Counted from the stretch's first letter, positions 45,255 through 54,946 are shown. The stretch: 64,000 nt of DNA from Neorhizobium huautlense (GCF_002968575.1 NZ_PVBM01000016.1:62001-126000), one strand, 5' to 3'. Notes: generated by a model from the letters alone, not told the origin. Program-made: numbers and translations.

Positions 45255-46376
45255 CTAAACCACCCCCCACGCCCGAAACCTCTCCCTCCCGGTCATCTCC
45301 CTGAGCCCCAGTTCCAAAACGATCCGCCGCGCCGCCTGCGGCGTCATGTCCAGCGCTTTGGCCACCATCCCGGCCGACACCAATGGCTTTGCCATGACCA
45401 GCCCGACCAGCTCCGGCAATTTCGAGGAGGTTCGCCGCCCCTCCAGTTTTCGGTCCATCATCGACTTCGCCAGCGTCAGCCGGTCATGTTCTTTCATACC
45501 GATCTCGGCTGCCGCCAAAAAGCCGTGGGCGATGGCGAGCAGCCGGGTCTCCCGATCACGGTGCCGACGCCGATCGACCGGAATGGTTTTCAGGCCGAGA
45601 TTGATCGCCGCGAGGTGGCCGCCGGTGGTGATGCCGGCCTGGCGCAGGATCGAGGCGGCAAGTAGCCGGCCGAGCCAGGGCGCGTGCTGGAGGACCGAAA
45701 CTTCGTTCCAGGCATCGAGAGCGACGATCGCCTGCAGCACCGCTGGCAGATGCTCGACCTCGCGCAGCACACGACGCCATTCGTCGAGCCGAGCATCTTC
45801 GTCCCAGTCGAGATCATAGAGCAATGGATCGGCCGGAGCCCGGCCGGGCTTTTTGGCTCGTTCGATCGCGGCGTCAGAGCGCGCAAGGATCGCATCGATG
45901 GCGGCATAGTCGACACCTGGCAGATCTTTGACGTCGTCACCATCATCCCTCTCCCCTTCCGCGTCGATCGCGACCGCCGCCCGAATACTTCCGGCCATCG
46001 TCGCCTCGTCCCCGCCTCCCGACCCGATCTCCGAGGTTTTCCGCAGCGCGCGGAGACCGTCGCTCGACAACGCCCAGCCGGGGAGTTGGGCGGCGATGCG
46101 CCGGCGGGTGCGCAGCACGTCGCGGGCGATGGTCAGCTCATGGGTGGGTGTGCGAATATCGCGGGTGGCGTCATGGAGGACGAGGTCTTCGAGATGGACG
46201 AGCTCGCCGTCGATCCAAAGGGAGGCGCAGGCGTCAGCGAAATTTTGACGTTCGATCCACCCACTCCCGACCGCTGAACGGGCAATACGCTCGTCCAGAC
46301 GCGTAAGCGCGGTACCGGCCTCGAAGGCCGGCCGCATCAGGGCGTTTATGCTGATTTTAGCAAGATCGTAAGCCAT
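45255..46376 (-). CDS. RHE_PE00001-family (DUF1612) helix-turn-helix protein
   Basis: The 373-residue product has the layout of the RHE_PE00001/DUF1612 family, common on rhizobial plasmids and islands. The N-terminal region carries [22 protein letters not shown] and the C-terminus a helix-turn-helix, [21 protein letters not shown], followed by [11 protein letters not shown]. It is divergent from the integrase gene, an arrangement seen repeatedly in rhizobia. The function is unproven; DNA binding is likely. Confidence 0.78.
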   Translation of the reverse strand: MAYDLAKISINALMRPAFEAGTALTRLDERIARSAVGSGWIERQNFADACASLWIDGELVHLEDLVLHDATRDIRTPTHELTIARDVLRTRRRIAAQLPGWALSSDGLRALRKTSEIGSGGGDEATMAGSIRAAVAIDAEGERDDGDDVKDLPGVDYAAIDAILARSDAAIERAKKPGRAPADPLLYDLDWDEDARLDEWRRVLREVEHLPAVLQAIVALDAWNEVSVLQHAPWLGRLLAASILRQAGITTGGHLAAINLGLKTIPVDRRRHRDRETRLLAIAHGFLAAAEIGMKEHDRLTLAKSMMDRKLEGRRTSSKLPELVGLVMAKPLVSAGMVAKALDMTPQAARRIVLELGLREMTGRERFRAWGVV

Positions 46377-46466
46377 TGAAATTATAGTAAATGATTTCTC
46401 AAAGGAACTCTATGAGAATATTGTGGTTCGCCACATGGTATGATTGGTGGTTGGCGTTCTAACATC

Positions 46467-46485
46467 CGATAAGTATCGCTTATCG
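46467..46485. promoter_or_regulatory. Palindrome in the divergent gap before the integrase
   Basis: CGATAAGTATCGCTTATCG has 7-bp arms (CGATAAG and CTTATCG) around a 5-nt centre. It lies about 90 nt upstream of both the integrase and the RHE_PE00001-type gene and could be an operator for the latter or a recombinase arm site. Confidence 0.4.
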
Positions 46486-46573
46486 ATGGTTGTTGATCTG
46501 GACTCGCAAATCAGCAAGAATCGGGGCAAATCACGGTCTCAGAGGCCGCCGAAACCGTCCTTTTGGAGCGCCT

Positions 46574-47722
46574 GTGGCTAAAGCGAAGACACCACTGACC
46601 GCCGTCGAGCGCCGCGCCGAAGAACTCGACACCATCGCCGCCGTGCTGCCGATCGAGCGGCGCGACGAGCTGGCCGAACTTTTGACCGACCAGGATGTCG
46701 AGACGCTGCGCCATCTTGTCAACCAGGGCATGGGTGACAATACGCTGCGCGCCCTGACTTCGGATCTCGCCTATCTCGAAGCTTGGGGCATGGCCGCCAC
46801 CGGACGCTCCCTGCCCTGGCCGGCGCCCGAGGCGCTGCTTTTGAAATTCGTCGCCCATCACCTCTGGGACCCGCAGCGGCGCGAGACGGATCCCGATCAC
46901 GGCATGCCTGATGATGTCGACGAGAACCTTCGGCGCCAGGGTTTTCTGAGATCCGCTGGTCCGCACGCGCCATCAACGGTACGCCGGCGGCTGGCGAACT
47001 GGTCGACGCTGACGAAATGGCGTGGGCTCGATGCCGCCTTCGCCTCCCCTGCCCTCAAATCCGCCATCCGCCTGGCCGTGCGCGCGGTCCCCCGGACCCG
47101 GCGCCGCAAGAGCGCGAAAGCCGTGACCGGCGATATTTTGGCAAAGCTCCTCGCCACTTGCGCAACCGACAGCCTGCGTGATGTCAGGGATCGCGCCATC
47201 CTGATGGTCGCGTTTGCCTCCGGTGGTCGCCGGCGCAGCGAGATTGCCGGACTGCGACGCGAGGAGTTGACGGTCGAGCCACCGATCGAGGTGCCCGACG
47301 GCCCTCCCCTCCCCTCTTTGGCCATCCATCTTGGCCGCACCAAAACGACGACCGGCGAGCAGGATGACGTCGTCTATCTCACCGGTCGGCCGGTGGAAGC
47401 GCTGAATGCCTGGTTGTCGATCGCAAAAATCGACAAGGGCAGCATCTTCAGAGCGATTGGTCGGTTCGGAACGGTATCAAAGCGGGCGCTCGACCCGCAG
47501 TCGGTCAATGCGATCATCAAGCAGCGGGTCCAGATGGCCGGGCTGGAGGTGAAAGATTTTTCCGCGCATGGATTGCGGTCGGGTTATCTAACCGAGGCTG
47601 CCATTCGCAACATCTCATTGCTAGAGGCAATGGAGCAGTCAAGGCATCGCTCCGTTCAACAAGCCTCTAGTTATTACAACAGCGCGACGCGCAGAAGCGG
47701 CCGGGCAGCACGTTTTTTGTAG
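46574..47722 (+). CDS. Tyrosine recombinase/integrase
   Basis: The protein has 382 residues when started at the GTG at 46574, with GGAG 5 nt upstream; the frame is open from 46490. An N-terminal SAM-like core-binding domain (TLRALTSDLAYLEAWGMA) precedes the catalytic domain. Catalytic residues are visible: Arg in FASGGRRRSEIAGL, His-x-x-Arg in SAHGLRSGYL, and the Tyr nucleophile in SVQQASSYYNSA. It probably moved, or still can move, the accessory island. A vestige of the same C-terminus lies 100 nt downstream. Confidence 0.85.
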   Translation: MAKAKTPLTAVERRAEELDTIAAVLPIERRDELAELLTDQDVETLRHLVNQGMGDNTLRALTSDLAYLEAWGMAATGRSLPWPAPEALLLKFVAHHLWDPQRRETDPDHGMPDDVDENLRRQGFLRSAGPHAPSTVRRRLANWSTLTKWRGLDAAFASPALKSAIRLAVRAVPRTRRRKSAKAVTGDILAKLLATCATDSLRDVRDRAILMVAFASGGRRRSEIAGLRREELTVEPPIEVPDGPPLPSLAIHLGRTKTTTGEQDDVVYLTGRPVEALNAWLSIAKIDKGSIFRAIGRFGTVSKRALDPQSVNAIIKQRVQMAGLEVKDFSAHGLRSGYLTEAAIRNISLLEAMEQSRHRSVQQASSYYNSATRRSGRAARFL

Positions 47723-47802
47723 TGGCTGGAGTCGGCCGGGGCCATGACGGTCAGACCAACGCTGCGCCAGCACGCAGAAATTTCCGCCCGCGCCTGTGTT
47801 GG

Positions 47803-47853
47803 CTGCCGGAGGCATTGGAGCGACTGCGGCATCGCTCTGTCCAGCAGGCCTCC
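47803..47853 (+). pseudogene. Vestige of a second integrase C-terminus
   Basis: The 17 codons read LPEALERLRHRSVQQAS, closely matching LLEAMEQSRHRSVQQAS at the end of the intact integrase. Only this block is conserved, followed by unrelated sequence. It is a scar of a second recombinase gene or of imprecise recombination at the integrase 3' end. The rest of the gap 47723-48173 holds no gene and leads into repA. Confidence 0.6.
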
Positions 47854-48055
47854 AATTCCATTAAGCGCACGCTGGGCGACCACAGCCCCTCGGCGATTCG
47901 GTCCAAATGGTCCAAGCCATGCTTTTCCGAACGATACCGAAGGTTATCGACTCTTTTTTTGTCGGCCGTTTACTCGCTCTGAGGTGGGCCTTCTGGCATC
48001 AAAGGGCTGTTCTACAAGGAGTCTTCGCCTCCTCATCATGTATCGCATTGTCCGC

Positions 48056-48072
48056 GTTAAGCATCTGTTAAC
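48056..48072. promoter_or_regulatory. Inverted repeat upstream of repA
   Basis: GTTAAGCATCTGTTAAC has 5-bp arms (GTTAA, TTAAC) and lies about 100 nt upstream of the repA start. RepA/RepB of repABC plasmids bind operators in this region, so an autoregulatory role is plausible, but the site is short and could be chance. Confidence 0.35.
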
Positions 48073-48173
48073 CTTAAATAGCTTGCCGAACGCTCAGAAT
48101 CGGGTCTTATTGCAACAGCGGACGATACTGATTTCGCCGCAAGAAAACGCTGTTTGTGATTTTTGGGCTGAAT

Positions 48174-49388
48174 ATGAAGAAGAAGGCTGAAGCCATTACA
48201 TCACCTCGCGAGACTTTGGTGAGCCTTATCGACAGGCACTCATCAGCACTCGCGGTGCAGCTTCAGGCTCACCATCTAAGTACTTTTCCACCAACCGCGC
48301 AGAAGGGTATACGCCATTTTCAGCCATCGGAAGCGGCAAAGCTGGTTGGCGTGAAGGAAGTTTACCTCCGCCAGGTTTCCAACGATATTGATGGACTTGA
48401 AGTCAGCACGACGCCGGGCGGTCGCCGATCGTACTCCGTTGAGGATATCGATAGGATACGCCGGCATCTCGACAAGGTTGGGCGAGCGGATCGCCGTTAC
48501 CTCCCCCATCGACGGGATGGCGAGGAACTGCAGACTATCTCCGTCATGAATTTCAAAGGAGGATCTGGCAAGACCACGACGTCCGCGCACCTTGCTCAAT
48601 ATCTCGCGTTGCGCGGCTATAGAGTCCTCGCAGTCGATCTCGACCCGCAGGCCAGTTTGTCGGCGCTCTACGGACACCAGCCGGAGCTCGATGTTAAAGA
48701 CAACGAGACGATGTACGGCGCAATCCGCTACGATGATCGGCGTCGCTCACTCAGGGAACTCGTCCGGAACACCTATATTCCAGGCCTGGACCTCGTTCCC
48801 GGCAACCTCGAACTTATGGAATTCGAGCACGACACCCCGCGCGCGCTCATGACCCGAAAAGTCGGCGACGTCATGTTCTTCCAGCGTGTCAGCGATGCGA
48901 TCGATGAGGTGAGCGCAGACTACGACGTCGTGATTATCGATTGCCCTCCCCAACTGGGCTACCTAACGCTCTCTGCCCTCACAGCAGCTACATCGGTTCT
49001 CGTCACCGTGCATCCTCAGATGCTGGACGTTATGTCGATGAACCAATTCTTGGCAATGGTCGCGGATTTGCTTCGGGAAGTAGCCGCCGCCGGTGGAAAC
49101 GTCGATTTCGCCTGGCTCCGATATCTCGTAACCCGATTTGAACCGTCGGACGGCCCACAGAACCAGATGGTGGGATACCTCCGATCCATTTTTGGCGCAC
49201 ACGTATTGAACTTCCCGATGTTGAAATCGACGGCGGTTTCCGACGCGGGACTAACCAATCAGACCCTTTATGAAGTCGAGCGCGGCCAATTCACCCGCAG
49301 CACCTATGATCGGGCACTTGAGTCCATGAATAGCGTGAATGACGAAATCGAGACGCTCATCAAAAAAGCTTGGGGTAGACCGACATGA
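48174..49388 (+). CDS. repA: Plasmid partition ATPase RepA
   Basis: This ParA-type ATPase of 404 residues drives segregation of repABC replicons and represses its own operon. An N-terminal HTH-like part (AAKLVGVKEVYLRQVSND) precedes the deviant Walker A KGGSGKTTTSAHLA; VDLDPQASLSALYG and IIDCPPQLGYLTLSAL are the A' and B motifs. I prefer the ATG at 48174; a GTG at 48156 is also in frame and neither has a strong ribosome site. Its stop overlaps the repB start by 4 nt. Confidence 0.95.
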   Translation: MKKKAEAITSPRETLVSLIDRHSSALAVQLQAHHLSTFPPTAQKGIRHFQPSEAAKLVGVKEVYLRQVSNDIDGLEVSTTPGGRRSYSVEDIDRIRRHLDKVGRADRRYLPHRRDGEELQTISVMNFKGGSGKTTTSAHLAQYLALRGYRVLAVDLDPQASLSALYGHQPELDVKDNETMYGAIRYDDRRRSLRELVRNTYIPGLDLVPGNLELMEFEHDTPRALMTRKVGDVMFFQRVSDAIDEVSADYDVVIIDCPPQLGYLTLSALTAATSVLVTVHPQMLDVMSMNQFLAMVADLLREVAAAGGNVDFAWLRYLVTRFEPSDGPQNQMVGYLRSIFGAHVLNFPMLKSTAVSDAGLTNQTLYEVERGQFTRSTYDRALESMNSVNDEIETLIKKAWGRPT

Positions 49389-50347
49389 GCAGGAAGAACC
49401 TCTTAAACCTCATTCAGGTTGACGCAGACATGCCCAACAAAGCGCCAGCATCTGACAACAAGCTGGTCGGCCAAGTTGCGAGCTCCGTGCGTGAAGAGAA
49501 GGCCCGCCAGGCCCGTGCTGATGATATCGAGCGGCGCCTTGCTGAGGGTCAGGCGGTCATCGAGCTCGATCCTTCATTGGTGGAATCATCTTTCGTACGC
49601 GATCGTATGCCTGGCGACATTACCGGCCTTCTTGCATCGATCCGCGACCAGGGTCAGCAAGTCCCGATTCTCGTTCGTCCGCATCCGACGGATGCCGGCC
49701 GTTACCAGGTCGCTTTTGGTCATCGCCGCTTGCGCGCGGTTCAAGAGCTTGGTCAGCAGATCAAGGCAATCGTTCGGAATCTGACTGACGAAGAACTGGT
49801 GATCGCTCAGGGACAGGAAAACAACGAGCGCGAGGATCTTTCCTACATCGAGAAATCTCGATTTGCGCATTATCTCAAGGAGCGCTTCCCGCGTGAGGTC
49901 ATCATCTCCGCCATGTCATTGGACAAGGCAGAAATCTCTCGCATGTTTGCCATCATCGACCAACTTCCGGCGGATTTGATTGACGCAATTGGCCCGGCTC
50001 CGGGCGTGGGTCGGCGCAGTTGGCAGGAATTGGCGGAACTCGTCCAAAAATCGTCCGGCGAGGATGCGATCGCGATCGTTCGAAGCGAAAGTGTTCAGCA
50101 ATTGCCTTCGCAAGATCGTTTCAAGGCCGTTGTCGCCAAGCTCAAGCCGCGTCGAGCCGCCCGCTTGCCAAATGTGCTGTCGGCAAAGTCCGGGGAGCGT
50201 CTCGCCCACATAAGGCAGAGCAAGACCAAGCTCGAAATCACGATCGATCGGACAGAAGCGGCCGATTTCGCGGCATTCCTGTTAAACGATGCGGTGGCCC
50301 TTTTCGAGGAGCGCCGCGCCATCAGTCAACGTAAGAAGGAAGCATAA
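49385..50347 (+). CDS. repB: Plasmid partition protein RepB
   Basis: The ParB-type centromere-binding protein has 320 residues. The ParB/Srx-like domain covers about residues 60-150 (VPILVRPHP, YQVAFGHRRLRAVQELGQQI, GQENNEREDLSYIEKSRFAH), and the central HTH comes next (SAMSLDKAEISRMFAIID). It acts with RepA at parS-like sites. Three imperfect 16-mers of the expected type lie downstream of repC. Confidence 0.95.
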   Translation: MSRKNLLNLIQVDADMPNKAPASDNKLVGQVASSVREEKARQARADDIERRLAEGQAVIELDPSLVESSFVRDRMPGDITGLLASIRDQGQQVPILVRPHPTDAGRYQVAFGHRRLRAVQELGQQIKAIVRNLTDEELVIAQGQENNEREDLSYIEKSRFAHYLKERFPREVIISAMSLDKAEISRMFAIIDQLPADLIDAIGPAPGVGRRSWQELAELVQKSSGEDAIAIVRSESVQQLPSQDRFKAVVAKLKPRRAARLPNVLSAKSGERLAHIRQSKTKLEITIDRTEAADFAAFLLNDAVALFEERRAISQRKKEA

Positions 50348-50349
50348 CC

Positions 50350-50405
50350 GCAAAAGAAAAGAGGCCCCAAAACGTCGCCGCCTCGGAAGCCCCCTATCTC
50401 TTAAG
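50350..50405 (-). ncRNA. Probable antisense RNA (ctRNA/inc-alpha) between repB and repC
   Basis: repABC operons encode a small antisense RNA in the repB-repC gap that limits RepC synthesis. Here the minus strand shows a candidate promoter, TTGACG (50441-50436) with 17 nt to GATTCT (50418-50413). It also shows a terminator-like GAGGC...GCCTC stem followed by TTTTCTTTT near 50350-50390. The ends of the RNA are estimated from these signals. Confidence 0.65.
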
Positions 50406-50499
50406 CAAAGATAGAATCGCATTTCCGGGAATCATCGTCAAGAGTCCAGGCGTCGTTTTGGCGAACGAATTTCTTTTGCCTGCTGAAAGGTGAAAGACG

Positions 50500-51711
50500 A
50501 TGCAAACGGAAAGTGTGACGACGCCCTTCGGGCGGCGGCCGATGACGCTCGCGTTGATGAGGCGTCAACAAGCGACAAAGCTCATTCGGGTAGGCAAAAC
50601 CGTCGATAAGTGGAAGGTTTTCCGGGACGCGTCCGCAGCAAAGGAAGCGCTCCAGATCCAATCGAACAGCCTTGCCGTCCTGGATGCCCTTCTGAGTTTC
50701 TATCCGGAAAACGAACTGCGTGAAGATGCGCAGATGGTCGTCTTTCCATCCAATTTGCAATTGTCGCTGCGCGCCCATTCAATGCCAGGCTCCACTCTGA
50801 GACGGCACCTTTCCATCCTAGTTGAGGCGGGACTTATCGTCCGACGGGACAGCGCAAACGGTAAGCGCTTTTCCAGAAAGGACGAGACTGGCTCTCTTGA
50901 ACAGGCTTTCGGTTTTGATCTTTCCCCTCTCCTCCTTCGGGCGGAAGAGCTTGCCATGCTTGCACAGGACGTCATTGCGGCGCGCATGGCCTATCGCAAA
51001 ACGAAAGAAAAGCTGACTATCTGCCGGCGGGACACCCGAAAGCTCATCACGGCTGCGATGGAAGAAAGCGCCGCAGGAGACTGGCAAGTGATCGAAGAGG
51101 CCTATATCGGCATTGTCGGACGGCTGTCCAGAACACCTACGATGGCAGAATTGACCGACGTTCTCGATGAAATGGAAATGCTGAAGGACGAAATACTCAA
51201 CCTCCTCGAAAACAATCATAATATCGAAAATTCTAGCACCAATGGTGTCCAAACTGAGCGCCACATACAGAATTCAAAACCAGAATTCATTACTGAACTT
51301 GAACCTCGCTTTGAAAAGGAGCAAGGCGAGAAGGCGAGGCAGACCGGAAAGTTAAGCGAGCCGCTAAAGACTTTCCCGCTTTCCATGGTGCTGAAAGCCT
51401 GCCCGCAGGTGTCGGATTATGCCCCTGGCAGCACGGTCGACAGCTGGCGCGACTTGATGTCAGCCGCTGTGGTGATCAGATCGATGCTCGGTGTCAGTCC
51501 GTCGGCCTACCAAGAGGCCTGCGAAATTATGGGGCCGGAGAGTGCAGCAGTGGCAATCGCATGCATCCTCGAACGCGCCAACCTGATCAATTCGCCAGGA
51601 GCGTATCTGCGCGACCTCACCCGACGTTCGACACGAGGCGAGTTTTCCCTCGGTCCGATGGTAATGGCGGCGCTAAAAGCGAACACTCAAACAGATATGA
51701 AGGCAGGGTGA
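50500..51711 (+). CDS. repC: Replication initiator RepC
   Basis: RepC is the limiting initiator of repABC plasmids. The 403-residue protein has the family start MQTESVTTPFGRRPMTLALM, an N-terminal winged-helix domain (SMPGSTLRRHLSILVEAGLI), a central linker and a C-terminal domain ending GPMVMAALKAN. The origin of these plasmids normally lies within repC itself. The start is preceded by GAAAGG. The 152-nt gap from repB carries the antisense RNA. Confidence 0.95.
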   Translation: MQTESVTTPFGRRPMTLALMRRQQATKLIRVGKTVDKWKVFRDASAAKEALQIQSNSLAVLDALLSFYPENELREDAQMVVFPSNLQLSLRAHSMPGSTLRRHLSILVEAGLIVRRDSANGKRFSRKDETGSLEQAFGFDLSPLLLRAEELAMLAQDVIAARMAYRKTKEKLTICRRDTRKLITAAMEESAAGDWQVIEEAYIGIVGRLSRTPTMAELTDVLDEMEMLKDEILNLLENNHNIENSSTNGVQTERHIQNSKPEFITELEPRFEKEQGEKARQTGKLSEPLKTFPLSMVLKACPQVSDYAPGSTVDSWRDLMSAAVVIRSMLGVSPSAYQEACEIMGPESAAVAIACILERANLINSPGAYLRDLTRRSTRGEFSLGPMVMAALKANTQTDMKAG

Positions 51712-51788
51712 GATGAAGATCATGCCGTGCCGACGTCCGCAACAGTGTTGATCTCGGCCCTACCCCGCTTTCTGAGTCTCCACGAAGC

Positions 51789-51804
51789 GTTGACCGTGGT
51801 CATC
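51789..51804. promoter_or_regulatory. parS-like 16-mer, copy 1
   Basis: GTTGACCGTGGTCATC is an imperfect palindrome 77 nt after the repC stop. It differs by one base from the two copies at 53441 and 53636. The published RepB-type centromere consensus, as I recall it, is GTTNNCNGCNGNNAAC; this copy departs from it at two positions. The gap 51712-51890 holds no gene. Confidence 0.45.
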
Positions 51805-51890
51805 GAAGGAAGCGATTGAAGTTCCTTGCTTTCTAAAACTTCGACACTGCAACGATGGCACCTTTCGGCCCAGTTTCCACAACGAGCCCG

Positions 51891-53281
51891 TTATGGCATT
51901 ACGCGCTCGCATGTGACGCGGAACCGGCTATGACGCAAGTCGTCAACCACGTGGGTGCGAATCCCTTTCGCATCTACCGAGCTGAGTGTCTCCCTCAAGC
52001 GAGCTACGCGGTTGCGGGCTTCTACGGTCGTTGCAAGTGCATAGCGAATGTCGCCAAACTCCAATATGTCGGGATGGAAATTGTGGGCTGATCCGTGGTG
52101 AGGAAGCGTCATGATCCCAACGCAATCGCCGAATGGCTCGTAAAATTCACGCCACGGCTTTCGCCATTTATCTTGAAGAAGAGCGGCATCTCCAGTGCCC
52201 AGCCACCCCATGCCATCGTCTTGCCAGAAATGGTGTCGATATTCCGGATAGCCGATCGACGTCGCCCACCTGCTTGTGGGCCGGCCGGGGGCGGTGGGTC
52301 TTTGGGCGAGTGCGCCGGAGTAAAGTGACATCGATACTGCGTTATGACCGCCGGGAAAGTGGCGCTGATAGATAGCAACAAGCTCCTTTATCGTATTCAT
52401 CGAGCCTAGCCGTGCAAGGAGCGCCTCTCTTAGCTTGGTGTTGCCAGTTCGGCGAGCACCCAACGCGGCTCTCATGTCTTTCACAAAACGCTTGCGGCTG
52501 GCGTCATCGACGGGGTGGACATAAGGCAGAAGGATCCAGTCGGCGCTGTACCAGGGCTCGTCGGCGTAAGTTCGCCACTCCAGCTGAAAAAAGGATCCGG
52601 ACGCTGCGAGTATAGCACGTTCCTGTTCTACACCTGTCGTATTAGCGGGAGTAAGCCCCTCGCTGCCTCCGCCATGGGGCGGTTTGAGATGATCTTTCAA
52701 TCGACTGGCGGGGCGCTTCCTTTTATCCCTATCCTCCAAGTGGAGCGCGCGGCGCCGCTCTCCCGGATCGTCGGGCGGCAAGTCGGGATCTGCTGGACGG
52801 GGCGGGGGTGTGTCGTTTGGTCCGCCCTGCTGCAGAAAGATGACCTGCTCCACGCCGCGATCGAGCCACCAGGCGATGGGATCTCTGAAATAGTCAAGAG
52901 ACGAGCGCGACGCTGCCCTCGTTCGAAGTCGGACAGGACGAAGAGCAGTCGCTCAATATCATCGAGATAGGGCACCACGGCCTTTCGGGCCGGCGCCATT
53001 GCCTGTAACCGGTCAATTCCGTTGATATGGTCGGCGTGAAGGTGGGAAACGAAAAGAATGCCCGTCGCACCGCCCGACTGCTCGCGAAAAAGCGAAAGCT
53101 CTGCGTTGAAGGCTTCGCTTTGTTCGGATCCGCAATCATAAACATAATGGAAAACGCCTGTCGGGCGGTCGAACGCCGACATCGTGTGCGGAGCCGAGAT
53201 TTCGGTCGTGGTGATTGACCCTGTATGGAACCCACCATGGCCTACGGAGTGTTGGGTCCTTACGATTTTTGCGTGTTGCAT
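51891..53281 (-). pseudogene. MBL-fold metallohydrolase gene split by a frameshift
   Basis: The 5' part (53281 down to about 52900) encodes the metal site SHLHADHINGID and continues to ERLLFVLSDFERG. The 3' part lies in another frame (from about 52910 to 51891), continuing naturally as LDYFRDPIAWWLDRGVEQVI and ending with a metal-binding-like LPHHGSAHNF. Together they make one full beta-lactamase-fold hydrolase of about 460 residues with a single shift near 52900. This is a sequencing error, a decayed gene or a recoding site; no slippery run is obvious. No neighbour suggests its substrate. Confidence 0.65.
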
Positions 53282-53440
53282 ACCTGTCCTTCCAGGCCCT
53301 CGCGTCAAACGTTCCGGGCCAACCTTGTCGCGCAAAATCGCGTCGAATCAAATCATTTAGTTCACCCTTGATGAGCACACGTCCGCTCTGAGATAGAGAA
53401 TGATGTCCTGAAAAACGCGGTTGTGCGCATTGAGGAGGAC
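53282..53440. other. Intergenic region upstream of the MBL-fold gene
   Basis: No supported gene. The region between 53282 and 53759 (478 nt) contains only short frames and the two identical parS-like 16-mers listed separately. Confidence 0.35.
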
Positions 53441-53456
53441 GTTGACCGCGGTCATC
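53441..53456. promoter_or_regulatory. parS-like 16-mer, copy 2
   Basis: GTTGACCGCGGTCATC matches GTTNNCNGCNGNNAAC at every fixed position except one near the 3' end (ATC instead of AAC). An identical copy lies 195 nt away at 53636. Repeated near-perfect sites within 2 kb of repC fit a centromere for RepB. Confidence 0.5.
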
Positions 53457-53635
53457 ACGGTAAACTGTTGAAACGTAACAACGTTTTTGATCGGAAAAGT
53501 GGCGGGCATTGCCCATGGCCGCCCCAATGAACGTCGTGCTGGCTGCGTGTGGCGGCTTTTGCCTGGGCTCCACGGAATGGAACATACAGAACATGGACGT
53601 CCAAAGTGAAGCACGCCTAGCGAATTAGATCGGGG

Positions 53636-53651
53636 GTTGACCGCGGTCATC
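53636..53651. promoter_or_regulatory. parS-like 16-mer, copy 3
   Basis: This is identical to the site at 53441-53456 (GTTGACCGCGGTCATC) and in the same orientation. It lies in the gap before the frameshifted gene at 53760. Confidence 0.5.
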
Positions 53652-53759
53652 TCTCGATCTCGTTGAGTTGATTATGTTTCTTAATTGGCGGGTGATTTAC
53701 ATTGGTCGGTCAGTTACGGGTTGGTTCGAGCAGTCGGCCAATTTCCATTGAGGATAGAC

Positions 53760-54946
53760 ATGTTACAAACGCTCGACAGGCCCTTTTTTTTCTTGATGAG
53801 GTTCAAGGCGAGACACAAAAAGCGCTTAAACTGGAAGCGGCGTGAGCGGTATCCTTCTGCCAAGCCATATGATCATCTCGAAAAGCGCCTGGACATAATT
53901 TCTGAAATCCGAAGGGTTCTTCGCTTCTGGAGCATCGGAGCGGAAATCTTTGAACGCCTGGTCCCCGAATCCGAGGCGATGGGCGCCCGCATCGTCGGCG
54001 AGATCTTAGCAGGCGAGTTTCAACGTGCTGAACGATTGGCGTCCGAGACGCCCCCGAGATGGATCAGAGACCATGTGGCTTCGCACGCGTGGCAGCCGAC
54101 ATTCGAACCGCGTGCAAAGCTCGCCGATTGGGGATGTTCGTCAAGAACCCGCATGCGGCGGTCATCGCATACATTGCCCATCATCTCGGTATCCATCCGC
54201 GGGGTGATTCCGAAGAGGTCTTTTCAAACTGTCTGGACAAAGCGACAGAGGCCGAGAGTTGGTCCTTTGCTCCCGTTGCAATCCTCTTTTGGATTGCCCA
54301 TGTGGCAGAGAGAAACCTGATGGGCGATGATCTTCCCGCAAAAGCCGACGAGAATGCGTTCAACGGACGCCTGCTTACAGCGCTTATGTCCGCAGCGAGA
54401 AAGGAGGGAAGATTGCTCGCCTACCAGCTTGGCTATGATGAACACTATCCTCCCGAGCTCGGCGTGCTTGAGACAGAGCGACAGGTGATCGAACCGAACG
54501 TCGGGGCTGACTTCTGCATCCTCGTCTACTTCAAAAAACAGGATGGGAATGCCATCGTTTGCGCGGCGCTGGTCCAGGGGAAAATGGAAGGGGAGGGCTT
54601 AACGGACGCCTATACCACAAACATTTTCAGGGATTCCAGTTTCGGGGTGAATCACCAAATCCGGGCTCTGACCTCCCCGGAAAAAGACGGCTATCACGCG
54701 GTTTATCTGCGCAGCCGTGCGACGCGACCAATCGTGGTGGCTACGGCGCAGGACTTTTGTCGGTTGGCAGTTAAACGCGAGAATGCAGACGTTATTTTCC
54801 CGCTTAGCAGTTTAACTGAGATTCGGTGGGTCGGAAATCTCATTAAATTCAACACCTGCCGTCAATTTGGTCGACGAACCAATCTCACATTAAGTGCAAA
54901 AAATCCAAGCGGCAGTCTCAAATTAGATGCCAGGTCTCAGATTTAG
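53760..54946 (+). pseudogene. Frameshifted hypothetical gene with nuclease-like C-terminal part
   Basis: The frame from 53760 codes for a helical N-terminal part (HLEKRLDIISEIRRVLRFWS). Coding character then shifts near 54060-54130 into a second frame that runs to 54946 (GMFVKNPHAAVIAYIAHHLG). The second part has VGADFCILV followed by AALVQGKM, which resembles the D...QxK core of some restriction-like nucleases. A T8 tract at about 53783-53790 may mark another shift. The last 15-20 residues are read from repeats that look like a mobile-element end, so the natural C-terminus may be lost. Confidence 0.5.

Noticed and set aside
32743-48173. Possible CRISPR array or tRNA attachment site in the accessory island
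   Set aside because: I saw no regularly spaced repeats of CRISPR length and no cloverleaf tRNA gene at the island ends.
47744-48190. 148-codon frame between the integrase and repA
   Set aside because: It overlaps the integrase vestige in another frame and the repA start; composition looks random.
53357-53650. Minus-strand frame across the two parS-like sites
   Set aside because: The two possible ATG codons are part of the repeated 16-mers; the translation has no domain and is unlike a conserved protein.
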